From: an uncultured Clostridia bacterium
GTDB taxonomy: Bacteria > Bacillota > Clostridia > Christensenellales > Borkfalkiaceae
Length of the DNA stretch: 64,000 nt
NCBI GenBank assembly: GCA_947625025.1
Contig: CANQMQ010000006.1
Location: 1 to 64,000 of the forward strand
Reading direction: 5' to 3'
A model generated the notes under the pieces. It saw only the letters and a program-made list of their open reading frames with translations. It was not told the DNA's origin and did not search any database. Positions 51,801-59,893 of the stretch are shown in pieces (the stretch's first letter is position 1; every line of letters begins with the position of its first letter). The position numbers and the translations under genes were made by a program.

Positions 51801-54021
51801 TGACGAGGAGCTTCTCAATGGTTGCGGTGTAGACGCTGTCCTTCAAGGAGAGCGTACCATTCGCAATGCGGTACATATAGTTGCCGCTGATGAGGTGGAG
51901 CGAGAAGGTGTTCTCCTCGACCCCTGCGATCATGAGAAGATTGTTGTATCCCTCGGGCTTCGCATTGTAGCCATCGGCGGTGGCGAAGTAGTATTCGCCG
52001 TAGTGGCCGTATTGCACGTAGGTGTATTCGTAGGAGGTGACCTTGCCTTCCTCATCCCTCACGGGATTTACGGCGATGCTGAATGCCGCTTTGAACGAGT
52101 TGCCCTCGTAGAGATAGACGATGGTGTCACCGGTAATGGTTTCAAAGGTATCGTAGTAGCCCTTTACGGTCTTACCGTCCTTCACCCACGTTGCGCCCGT
52201 CATACCGTCGAGGGTGAGCACGCCGCCGCCCTCGTTCTCCTCTTCAAAGGTGCCGTAAGCCTGCGGATCGAAGTAGACAAAACCGTTTACTTTCTGATTG
52301 CCCACGCTGTAGGTATCGACGAGGAAGGCGCCGAGCAGCTGCTCCTGTTCGGTCTCCTCATCGATCGTGTACAGCACGAGGACGCGGAGGCCCTCAAACG
52401 TCTCTTCGTCGAAGTAATAGTAGACGGTGTACGAATCTTCGCCGTCGAAGAATTCACCCGTATCGAAGCCATCCAACTCGACCGTGATGCCATATGTATT
52501 GGGCTTCATTCCATCGGGGGTGGAATAGAGCAGGGTGAGTTTGCCGCGCTTGTAATCCGCCTCATTGCGGATGAGGAACACGTTGACATCGTTGCCCGCA
52601 TCATTCTCTACCCGTGCGGTGAGGAAAGTGAAATCATCGATGAGGTCACCCGAAGATGCCTCCTCGAACTGGGTGCGGTAGTAGCCATCCTCGTCCGTGC
52701 TGAAGGTGCCCGTATAGGTTACGGTAGCCCCCTCTTCATCCTTGACGATGTAGCGAAGGCCGTTGTAGCCGTCGTCGAAATAGATGGTATGGTTGGCATC
52801 GGGCTCGCCCGTAGCGCCATCATAGAGGGATGCGGAGTACGAAGAGCGGGCATCGCTCGAATAGCAGAAGGTGCCGTTTTCAAAGACCTGACAGGTGAGG
52901 AGGATCTTGCCCTCCGCGCTGAAGGTATAGAGGGCTTCGCTGCGCTTCTCCCCTGCAAAGAGGAAGCCCGCGCGCTGAAGATAGATGGTATCGTTGATCA
53001 AATAGATGTGGTCGATGCCGCCGAAGATATCCTTGCTCCCCTGCTGCCAAACGGCAATGAGGGCGACATCCTTGGTGAGTTCGTACTGTGCGGGCGTGAA
53101 TTCGGCCTCGTTGTACACCTTGTGGGCGACGGGGACCATGTTGCTGCCGTCACGGTTTTCACTCCAACCCACGAGCAGGTACCCCTCACGGGTGAACCCA
53201 TCGACGGGAAGGTCGATCTTATCGCCGTACTTGCCGCTTACAGACGTCGGCGTATCGGAGTAGGGATCGTTGAAGCTGACGGTGACCGTCTTAAGATTAT
53301 AGTACTTCTTGAAGTGGTTCTTGGATACATCGCTCCCATCGAGCGTCAAGGAGGTGACTTCACCCTCATGCGTCACCGCCACGTACCCTTCGGGTGCGTA
53401 GTCGGGGGCGAAGGGTTGGCCGTTCGCATAGGCATAGCCCGTGTAATCGGTTTCGGCCTTCGTATAAGTCGTCTCCACCGTTCTATCCTGCAAGTACAGC
53501 TCGATGGTGTAACCTACTTTATAATGCGCCTTGAGCGTGATGTTCTCCTGGGGCATCTTGGCGTTGGCGGCAAGCGCAGTCGTGCCGTTGAGCCATTCGC
53601 CGAACTCGAAGCCCGCCTTGGTGGGAACATAGGATTGAAGGGCTTCCGTAAGGCCTGCGCCCGCCTTCAAATAGAGGGTGTTCTGCGCAAGCGTCCCGCC
53701 GTCCAAATCAAGCGTAACGAGATACATCGTCTCCCATTTTGCGTAGAACGTCGTATCCTGCTCCGCCTTTTGGGAGGTGACGGGGTTGCCCGAAAATTCG
53801 GGATTGAGGAACCAGCCTTCAAAGCTGTGCCCCTCCCACACGGGCGTGGGGAGCGTATATTCCGAACCCGCCTCGGGTTGGACGTCCTCTATGGCAGGAG
53901 CGCCGTCCCCCGTGACGAATTTGAACGTGATGCCGCCCTTGCCGCATGCCACCACTGCGAAGCAAAGTGCCGCAATGAGCGTCAACAAGGCAATGAGCAA
54001 GCCCTTCTTCATCTTTTTCAT
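48814..54021 (-). CDS. Giant InlB-repeat surface lipoprotein
   Basis: 1735 residues. A signal peptide with lipobox AVVAC (Cys26) is followed by InlB-type B repeats (about 30-100, 100-170 and 243-329; GHSFEGWFLNPEFSG and GYLLVGWSENRDG are typical). The remaining 1400 residues are not a named domain to me. They contain a degenerate beta module with a hydrophobic-x-hydrophobic-D/N-G-x3-A-x-Tyr pattern then G-x-Tyr, seen for example as LTLDGMTGATW, LILDGFFYATYS, MVLDGFGNALYY and TVYNGTALYT. It is very acidic and rich in Tyr, Thr and Glu with almost no Cys after Cys26. SD AAGGAG. Last gene of the moxR operon, 31 bases after the LRR gene. Confidence 0.85.
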   Translation of the reverse strand: MKKMKKGLLIALLTLIAALCFAVVACGKGGITFKFVTGDGAPAIEDVQPEAGSEYTLPTPVWEGHSFEGWFLNPEFSGNPVTSQKAEQDTTFYAKWETMYLVTLDLDGGTLAQNTLYLKAGAGLTEALQSYVPTKAGFEFGEWLNGTTALAANAKMPQENITLKAHYKVGYTIELYLQDRTVETTYTKAETDYTGYAYANGQPFAPDYAPEGYVAVTHEGEVTSLTLDGSDVSKNHFKKYYNLKTVTVSFNDPYSDTPTSVSGKYGDKIDLPVDGFTREGYLLVGWSENRDGSNMVPVAHKVYNEAEFTPAQYELTKDVALIAVWQQGSKDIFGGIDHIYLINDTIYLQRAGFLFAGEKRSEALYTFSAEGKILLTCQVFENGTFCYSSDARSSYSASLYDGATGEPDANHTIYFDDGYNGLRYIVKDEEGATVTYTGTFSTDEDGYYRTQFEEASSGDLIDDFTFLTARVENDAGNDVNVFLIRNEADYKRGKLTLLYSTPDGMKPNTYGITVELDGFDTGEFFDGEDSYTVYYYFDEETFEGLRVLVLYTIDEETEQEQLLGAFLVDTYSVGNQKVNGFVYFDPQAYGTFEEENEGGGVLTLDGMTGATWVKDGKTVKGYYDTFETITGDTIVYLYEGNSFKAAFSIAVNPVRDEEGKVTSYEYTYVQYGHYGEYYFATADGYNAKPEGYNNLLMIAGVEENTFSLHLISGNYMYRIANGTLSLKDSVYTATIEKLLVTSEDLTADELKLPTIDTSFDLFKLKSFDFMLLLYEEGDEELTLMSWSSYTLEVDGDEDGVHTLGTIYNEKDVSNGGTLTVYNGTALYTDKTGEGAKTYRGGFSNQQGLYYSLVVDEDTVYRFVLDTSAKTYQLLDNSKFEIIYSIDEEGYPDTSVFLFQDDLGKAFYCTVDEKTKDVTKVEGTITKLEETPLLATRAEVWSFTSTDSKTSFKFLKVTEEGMSFFFKEIPNTKGTYTNENGDELILDGFFYATYSASGQGTIDGYYSAAATMGEHCVYFESFTSGEFDGYFDLEADEDEHTFTLLGDESGMHLLFDNRQFRGEYLTVDGKGKLTVSAEADDKSGDLQVVASGTYKRLENGTYELDYTYTEGNKKVKITGIFSLYEESGRYYKVFYILYEESLDVFLNPTDWSVMVLDGFGNALYYGTDGAAEYGTYTLLDTGLLFFRNDSGTSACVYHFDTTKHEITPCNYEDTGFYTSDFESLLFIDYGYILQEGDLLCYYSVDAQGNVSLYYASTDESQKDVTADKINKYGFVKETFPGKLTDDTVTFNGKKYYRNSGLSITFKRTTEATKYPFPEDLQGVDAGTSIEDLIFAPSTSGSTVRGQARITVSGKPQWALCTVAPIGESKTNFKVRIGIGGSSYLEYNVTIDYKGEDSTYTITSMSYAVDLYFEYYLQMYQLFYQYFGYTLPNSFGTLSIVQDYNDAGKPNGTEHITSSFGEDSGFLDTKGKVFQLPAGAEFKEVRVGEEDNPDSYTYYEVTFKHAEEGGTEYEYCFDFQTTYNASFDVNSFYVISLTRIQTFKSVVDGYDLRVERLLTTDLSDVEPGYVWEISLEKAKAGGQDGELDTLKYDFYYMSDDLTVVIVVKNAADGAESNTYTHYIVTFTDGTAPDTYTVPAYKEAKVEKKTATVYYTAENKEAIAVYQEGDTFTVAYIDFDPSNEQSQAFYGATKTEKATDGSYTVTLDDETQYKLTITEGTATLELIEAEPEVTPEEG

Positions 54022-54052
54022 ATTGATTTCTCCTTACCTTACCGAAGGTGTT

Positions 54053-57022
54053 TCAGTTTGATTCGGGTGTAGTTTCGGGTGTGGTTTCGGGCGTCGTTTC
54101 GGGTGCGGTTTCCACGTGTTCCGTCCAAACGGCGTAAAGCGTGGTACCCATGTCTGCGTTGCGCCATTCATCTACGCCATAGACGACCTCACCGCCCTGC
54201 GTCGTAGCCCAACCCGCGAAGTCGTAACCATCCCGCACGGGAGCCGCAAGGCCAAACTGTGCGAAGGGATTGGTGGGGTTGGAATATTCGGGGGTGCGCG
54301 CCGTCGTGAAGCTCTCCACATAGTGCCCTTCTTCATTTACCGCAACATCCCATACCACGGGGCGGAAGGCGGAATTCCAACGGGTGCTCCAATCCTTGGC
54401 ATCGGCATCCTCTTGGGTGCCTGCGACGTAGAAGGTGAGCTTGGTGCTTCCGTAGAAGGCATGCGCCCCTATCGTATCGGGCAAGCCGAGCATGAGGACG
54501 GAGTTGAGGCCGTACGTACTCTTGAAGGCGTAATCGCCGATGCTCTTCACGGTGGCGGGCACGAGAAGGGAGGTGAGCCCGGTGACTGCGAAGGCATATC
54601 TTCCGATGCTTACGACGTTCTTGAGCTCTACCGATGCAAGGGCGGCGCACTTGTAGAAGGCGTAGCTCCCGATGGAGGTGACGCTCTCAGGAATGGAAAT
54701 CGCAGCGAGCGATTGGCAACCGAGGAAGGTGCCCGCGGGAATCGTCTCCAAAGATTCGCTGAGCGTTGCCGACGTGAGCGCGGCACAGCCCGCAAAGACG
54801 TTGGTGCCGATTGCAGTTACGGTATCGGGAATGACGATTTCCTTAATTTGTGCGAGGCCGTTGAAGGCGGAATTGCCGATCACCTTGAGCTTGGGCCCGA
54901 GGACGACTTTGTGGACGTTGGCGCAGCCGTTGAAGGCATTGGCGCCGATCTCCTCCACATCGGTGGCGGAGAGGTCTATCTCATCGAGCATGGCGCAGCC
55001 GTAGAAGGCACGCATGCCGATCCGCTTGAGGCTGAAGGCATTCTTGAGGTTTACGACGGCGAGCGATTCACACCCGCTGAAGGTATTATCCGCAATCTCG
55101 GTGAGATTCACGTTGAGTGTGACGGACGTAAGCGCCGTGCAGCTGAAGAATGCGCCGCGGCCGATGTGCTCCGCCTGGTTGAGCCCTGTAATATTCGTAA
55201 CTTCCTCATTCTGATAGAATGCGAAGTCCGAAATGCCGACGGTGCCCTTTTTGAACTCGAGGTTGGTGTGGGATTGCGTCGTCTCCGTGTTGAAGCCGAC
55301 GACCCAATTGCCCGCATAGACGACGCCGTCCCCTTCACCCACTGCCGCGTTGTTCCAGAGACCGGAACCGAGATATGCCTGCGTGCCGATGCGCTGCACC
55401 GAACTCGGGATAGAGGTGGGTTGCGTTACAAGAATGGAGCAATTTTCGAAAGCATAGCTGCCGATTTCGAGAAGGCCATCGAGGAATCCGGCGTTACGGA
55501 GAACGGAGCACTCACTGAAGGCATAATCGCCTACCGAAAGGAGGCCGCTCTTCCCATCGGCCTTTGCCTGCGTACTGAAATCGGTGAGGGAGGCGCAATT
55601 AAAGAAGGCATATATGCCGATATATTTGACGCTCGATTTGAGTTCGATTTTTGTCATATTGGGCGGGCCAATAGAAGCGGTGCCGGCAGGGGTCACAATA
55701 TTGTAGACGAATGCCTGATTGCCGATCCCAACGGTGCCCTCCTCGATCATTTCGGGGGTGAGCTCCGTCATGGTTTCCTTTTTATCTAAGGTGACGTCAA
55801 CCAACCAATGGTCGGCATAGATGAACCCCGTGCTGTTGTTCTCATCTTCCTCTTGTGCCTTGTAGAGCGCCGTATTGTAGAAGGCGAATGCCCCGACTTC
55901 GGTAACGCTCTCGGGAATGGTGACGGTCTCCAACTTCGTGCAGCCGTTGAATACGCGGTCTGCAATGTAGCTGACGCCTTCGGGAAGCTCGACTTCGGTG
56001 AGCTCTGTGCAGCCCGAAAAGGCGCCCGAGCCCAATTGAAGGTCGTGATCGATGGGCTTGAAGGTGAGTTCCTTGAGCGCGACGCAGTTGTGGAATGCGT
56101 TCTGCCCGATGGAGGCGATGCCGCTTCCGAAGGAGACCGAAGCCAAAACCGAAGGAGTCTGAATGGAATCGGAGGAAAAGGCAAGGTTCCCGATGCTCAC
56201 AACGCTATCCGGGATGGTGATGCTCGTCAGCCCCGTGCAGTTCGAGAACGCGCTCTCGCCGATGGAGACGACCGATTCGGGAATGGTGAACTGTGTGAGT
56301 TTGCGGCAATAGGCAAAGGACAGCTTCGGGAGGGAAGTAAGTGCGCTCCCTTCCTCGAAGGTGACGCTTTCAAGTTTGCTGCACCCTTGGAATACCTTTT
56401 CGCCGAGGCTTACGACCGTCTCGGGGATGGTAACGGAGGTGAGGTTGGTGCAGTTATAGAAGGCTTGATTGCCGATCGTACGCACGCCGCGGGGGATCCG
56501 CACGGACGTTACCTTACTGTTCCCCTTCCCCTTGAAACCGGCATCCGCAATCGCGGTGACGGGCTTGCCGCGGTAGATGGCGTCGATCTCGACGTCCCCC
56601 GTGGCCGTCCCGATGCCCGTGACGGCGTATTCGGTGTTGCCGTTGATGGCCGTATAGATGAGGCCGGATTCGTGGCCGCGGTCGAAGGTGTACGGCTCAG
56701 ACCAAGCCGAAGTGACCTCGTTGTTGTTGCCGCCCACCGCCATGATACGGATGCTGTATTTGCCCTCCTTGAGGTGGGAGAGCGAGACATGGGTATAGTG
56801 TGAGACGAGCTTTTCCGAATAATCGCTCCCCTCTTCCCCCGAAACTTCAACCGTATAGCTGCGGGCGGAGGGAACGAATTTCCAATACAGGTTATAATCG
56901 CTGTCCCTGACGAAGCTGGTTGCATCGGGCGTATCGAGCGGAAGCGTCCGCGTACACCCTGCCGCAAACACGAGCATGACAAGGGCCAAAAGAATGGTTG
57001 TAAAATATCTCAACTTCTTCAT
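54053..57022 (-). CDS. BspA-like leucine-rich-repeat surface lipoprotein
   Basis: 989 residues. Signal peptide with lipobox FAAGC (Cys near 23), then a fibronectin-III-like domain (about 35-115), then about 25 LRR_5 units of the form SVTIPxxVxxIGxxAFxxCxxL (about 150-880), and a C-terminal InlB-type repeat (GYDFAGWATTQGGEV) before an ETTP-repeat tail. Two inserted modules of about 40 residues (FIYADHWLVDV and VVYAGNWVVGF, each ending in a GTVGI-x3-AF unit) interrupt the LRR array. BspA-like proteins bind host or microbial surfaces. Its ATG overlaps the VWA gene stop by four bases. Confidence 0.9.
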   Translation of the reverse strand: MKKLRYFTTILLALVMLVFAAGCTRTLPLDTPDATSFVRDSDYNLYWKFVPSARSYTVEVSGEEGSDYSEKLVSHYTHVSLSHLKEGKYSIRIMAVGGNNNEVTSAWSEPYTFDRGHESGLIYTAINGNTEYAVTGIGTATGDVEIDAIYRGKPVTAIADAGFKGKGNSKVTSVRIPRGVRTIGNQAFYNCTNLTSVTIPETVVSLGEKVFQGCSKLESVTFEEGSALTSLPKLSFAYCRKLTQFTIPESVVSIGESAFSNCTGLTSITIPDSVVSIGNLAFSSDSIQTPSVLASVSFGSGIASIGQNAFHNCVALKELTFKPIDHDLQLGSGAFSGCTELTEVELPEGVSYIADRVFNGCTKLETVTIPESVTEVGAFAFYNTALYKAQEEDENNSTGFIYADHWLVDVTLDKKETMTELTPEMIEEGTVGIGNQAFVYNIVTPAGTASIGPPNMTKIELKSSVKYIGIYAFFNCASLTDFSTQAKADGKSGLLSVGDYAFSECSVLRNAGFLDGLLEIGSYAFENCSILVTQPTSIPSSVQRIGTQAYLGSGLWNNAAVGEGDGVVYAGNWVVGFNTETTQSHTNLEFKKGTVGISDFAFYQNEEVTNITGLNQAEHIGRGAFFSCTALTSVTLNVNLTEIADNTFSGCESLAVVNLKNAFSLKRIGMRAFYGCAMLDEIDLSATDVEEIGANAFNGCANVHKVVLGPKLKVIGNSAFNGLAQIKEIVIPDTVTAIGTNVFAGCAALTSATLSESLETIPAGTFLGCQSLAAISIPESVTSIGSYAFYKCAALASVELKNVVSIGRYAFAVTGLTSLLVPATVKSIGDYAFKSTYGLNSVLMLGLPDTIGAHAFYGSTKLTFYVAGTQEDADAKDWSTRWNSAFRPVVWDVAVNEEGHYVESFTTARTPEYSNPTNPFAQFGLAAPVRDGYDFAGWATTQGGEVVYGVDEWRNADMGTTLYAVWTEHVETAPETTPETTPETTPESN

Positions 57023-59883
57023 CTTGTTTCCGCCTTTTTCGCTCTGTGTTCACGCACGAGTTCGTGGATCCACTTGAATTTGAATTTGCGCACTGCGATA
57101 TCGCCGAGGAACAGAACCATCGCGATGATGAGGAACGCGAGGCGCGGATCGTAGGAACGGTGCAGGGAGGTGACGAAGCTCTCAAAGATGCTCCAATAAT
57201 TATCCTCTTCGACGACGGTTCCGTTGCCGCTATCGGCAAGTTGGGCAAGCATGTTCTGCCCCTCTTCCGGCTCTGCTTCGATGAAGGAATCGTACTCATC
57301 GGAGTAGGCAAACGATTTATAGATCGTAACGGAAGCCTGAAGGGCATCGCCCGTATACTTTTCAATGACGATCTTGTAGACACCGCTCTTCTTTACCACG
57401 AAGTTGCAACGGGAGTAGCGGTTTTCGCCGCTGAGGAAATCGGTGACATAGACCTGTGCATCGGGCGTTTCGGGCGCCTCGTTCAAGGAGTAGGACTGCG
57501 TGCTCTCCTCCGCATTCGAAGTTTCGATAATTCTGCCTACGATGCGCTGTCCCTCCTCGAGCGTGGTGAATACACTGAGCCTGTTGATGTAATTTTCTTC
57601 ACTGAGTTCGAGCCGGATCTCACCCGGGCGAAGGTTCTCCGTCGGCATGAGGTTGGCAACGACGTTATAGAGGAACTGTCTGCCGCTTGCATCCTGCATA
57701 AATGCCTGAGACCAACTTCCCGTTCCCCCTTCGAGGTCGCAGAGGAAGCTTCCCACCATGCCCTTGCCGTATTTCCACTGTGCATAGATAGGTACGCCGT
57801 AATCGCCTGCGAGGAGCACCTCTGCGCTCTCACGCGCCTTGGTGCCGAAGAAGCCGTTGAGCTCGACGTTCATTTGCCTCCTGTTCCCGGTCCCCGAGGG
57901 ATCGCCGTATTCCACGCCGCTGAAGAGCGGGGAGAGCGTATCCATGACGAGCGGGCTGAAGGGCTCATAGGAGACCTCCTTGATTTGGGGAGCGTTGAGG
58001 TCGGCACGCATTTCATCCATGATGGTGCGGTAATCGTTGTTGGGTGCGACGTGCATTTCCCCGCCGCCCGCCTCAACGAGGTCGGACATGTTCTTATATT
58101 CGTCGTCCCCTTCGCTGACGCCGACGCCGACGAAGGAGAGCGTGATGCCGCTCCTATCGTGGAGATCCCTTGCGATGGGAATGTAATCATCGGGCTCCTC
58201 GCCGGGATAGCCGTCCGAGACGATGACGATGTGGCGCTTATCCACATTCTCTTGCTGACGGAGACGTTCGCCCGCAGACTTGATGGCATCCGAATATACC
58301 GTGCTGGACCCCGTTCCGATGTTACGGATGGCCTCGCGGATCCGATCCCGTTCGGTCGCCGGGGTAAGGTTCATGATGACGCCGTAATTGGTATCCAACG
58401 TCATGATGCCCACGTAGTCGCGTTCGGTGAGGACATCGAGGCAGGCGAAGGCGCCTTCCTTCGCGTAGTAGAGCGGCGTACCTTCTTCTCCGCTTCCCAT
58501 GGAACCCGAGATATCGAGGATGATCATCACCGCGACGGGCGGCGTGTAATCAATGGCCCGCACGGGCAACATATCCTGGAAGAGGGTGTTGTAGAGGTCC
58601 TCGTGGTTGTAGGCATGTGCCTTGGCCGTTGCGCCGTCGCCGTCTTTGCCGCCAACGGTGAAGAGACCGCCGCCATATTCATAGACATAGGAATAGAGAT
58701 TCTTGACGAACCAATCCTTGCCGTTTTCCTCCCCAATGGATTCGGGAACGGGAAGATCCCGAAGGTCTGCATTGGAGATATTGTTGAGGATGATCTGGTC
58801 GTACCCGCGGAGCGCTTCGGCCGTCTCGGGAAGACTCTCGTAGGAAGAGAGGTTGAGTACGTCTACCGTATCCGCATAGGCCTCATTTGCCTCGAGCATC
58901 GCCTTGAGGTTGGCGGATTCATCCTGATGCTCGATGATGAGGATGCGGTTGAATACCTCGAGGTAGTAGTACGAAGAGAAATCGTTATTGCTGACAAAGC
59001 CATCCGCATCGTTGCTGATCTTTACGGTAATTTCATGGAGCCCCAACGTCGTGAAGCTCATTTGGAAGGATACCGTCTGCTCCCCTACGCCGAGGTCCAC
59101 CGTCTGCGCCATGCCTGCCGCGGAAGTACCGTTGTCGTAAACCTGCACCGTCGTGGAGGGTGAGGACAGCCTGCACTGAAGCTGAACGGTGAGCGTAAAG
59201 GGCTCGTTGAGGTTGACGTGGTAATCGGGATACTGCAGCCCCATCACCTGCACGGTGTCCTCCTTGAATTCGGAGGAGATATAGACCGTATCTACCGTGA
59301 TACCCTGCTTTGCGATGGCGCCAATGACGGAAGTTGCATCTTCATCCGTCTCCTTCCCATCCGAAATGAGGACGATCTTGGCAGTCTCGGGGTTTTGGAA
59401 GAGCTGCTGTTCGGAGATATACCTGAGCGCGGATGCGATATCCGTTGCGCTCGTATCGGGCAACTCGGCACGCAAATATGCGTCGTAGATGCTATCCGTC
59501 TGATGGGTGAGCGGCACTGCGTACTTTTGGTCGAAGCCGAAGGTGACGATGCCGACTTTATAGCCATCGTAGCTGCTCTCCGTAATGACGTTCTGCACAA
59601 ATTCATCGCGCCGCTGTGCGGACTGCGTTTCCGTCTCGGAGACGTCCACGAGCAAGATGATCTCGTTCTCGAGGTTGGTGACGTCGTATTGGAAGGTGAT
59701 GCCCGCCAAGACGAAGATGCAGAGCACCATGACGATGGAGTGCAACACGACGGAGATGACGCGGTTCCTCGTTCTGCGGAACCTCTTGTTGATCATCAAA
59801 TACAGGATGAGCGTCAACGCAAAGGCGGGAATGAGCAGCAACAGGAGCCACGGATGTTCAAAATGAATGGCAAAATTCCGCAT
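57019..59883 (-). CDS. Dual-VWA membrane protein with amidotransferase-like region
   Basis: 954 residues. Two N-terminal membrane segments (about 10-30 and 40-65) are followed by a first VWA domain (IILLVDVSETETQSAQ, about 75-235), a beta-sandwich part, a class I glutamine-amidotransferase-like region (EYGGGLFTVGGKDGDG, about 400), and a second VWA with a perfect MIDAS (IILDISGSMGSG, about 455). A C-terminal membrane segment (about 920-940) ends in a basic tail. Such proteins usually sit next to MoxR and DUF58 genes. SD GGAGG. The LRR lipoprotein gene overlaps its stop. Confidence 0.88.
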   Translation of the reverse strand: MRNFAIHFEHPWLLLLLIPAFALTLILYLMINKRFRRTRNRVISVVLHSIVMVLCIFVLAGITFQYDVTNLENEIILLVDVSETETQSAQRRDEFVQNVITESSYDGYKVGIVTFGFDQKYAVPLTHQTDSIYDAYLRAELPDTSATDIASALRYISEQQLFQNPETAKIVLISDGKETDEDATSVIGAIAKQGITVDTVYISSEFKEDTVQVMGLQYPDYHVNLNEPFTLTVQLQCRLSSPSTTVQVYDNGTSAAGMAQTVDLGVGEQTVSFQMSFTTLGLHEITVKISNDADGFVSNNDFSSYYYLEVFNRILIIEHQDESANLKAMLEANEAYADTVDVLNLSSYESLPETAEALRGYDQIILNNISNADLRDLPVPESIGEENGKDWFVKNLYSYVYEYGGGLFTVGGKDGDGATAKAHAYNHEDLYNTLFQDMLPVRAIDYTPPVAVMIILDISGSMGSGEEGTPLYYAKEGAFACLDVLTERDYVGIMTLDTNYGVIMNLTPATERDRIREAIRNIGTGSSTVYSDAIKSAGERLRQQENVDKRHIVIVSDGYPGEEPDDYIPIARDLHDRSGITLSFVGVGVSEGDDEYKNMSDLVEAGGGEMHVAPNNDYRTIMDEMRADLNAPQIKEVSYEPFSPLVMDTLSPLFSGVEYGDPSGTGNRRQMNVELNGFFGTKARESAEVLLAGDYGVPIYAQWKYGKGMVGSFLCDLEGGTGSWSQAFMQDASGRQFLYNVVANLMPTENLRPGEIRLELSEENYINRLSVFTTLEEGQRIVGRIIETSNAEESTQSYSLNEAPETPDAQVYVTDFLSGENRYSRCNFVVKKSGVYKIVIEKYTGDALQASVTIYKSFAYSDEYDSFIEAEPEEGQNMLAQLADSGNGTVVEEDNYWSIFESFVTSLHRSYDPRLAFLIIAMVLFLGDIAVRKFKFKWIHELVREHRAKKAETR

Positions 59884-59893
59884 ACATTCCTCC

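Noticed and set aside
50869-54072. A 1067-residue frame antisense to the giant lipoprotein
   Set aside because: It lacks an SD and any domain, and the minus strand has a signal peptide, lipobox and InlB repeats.
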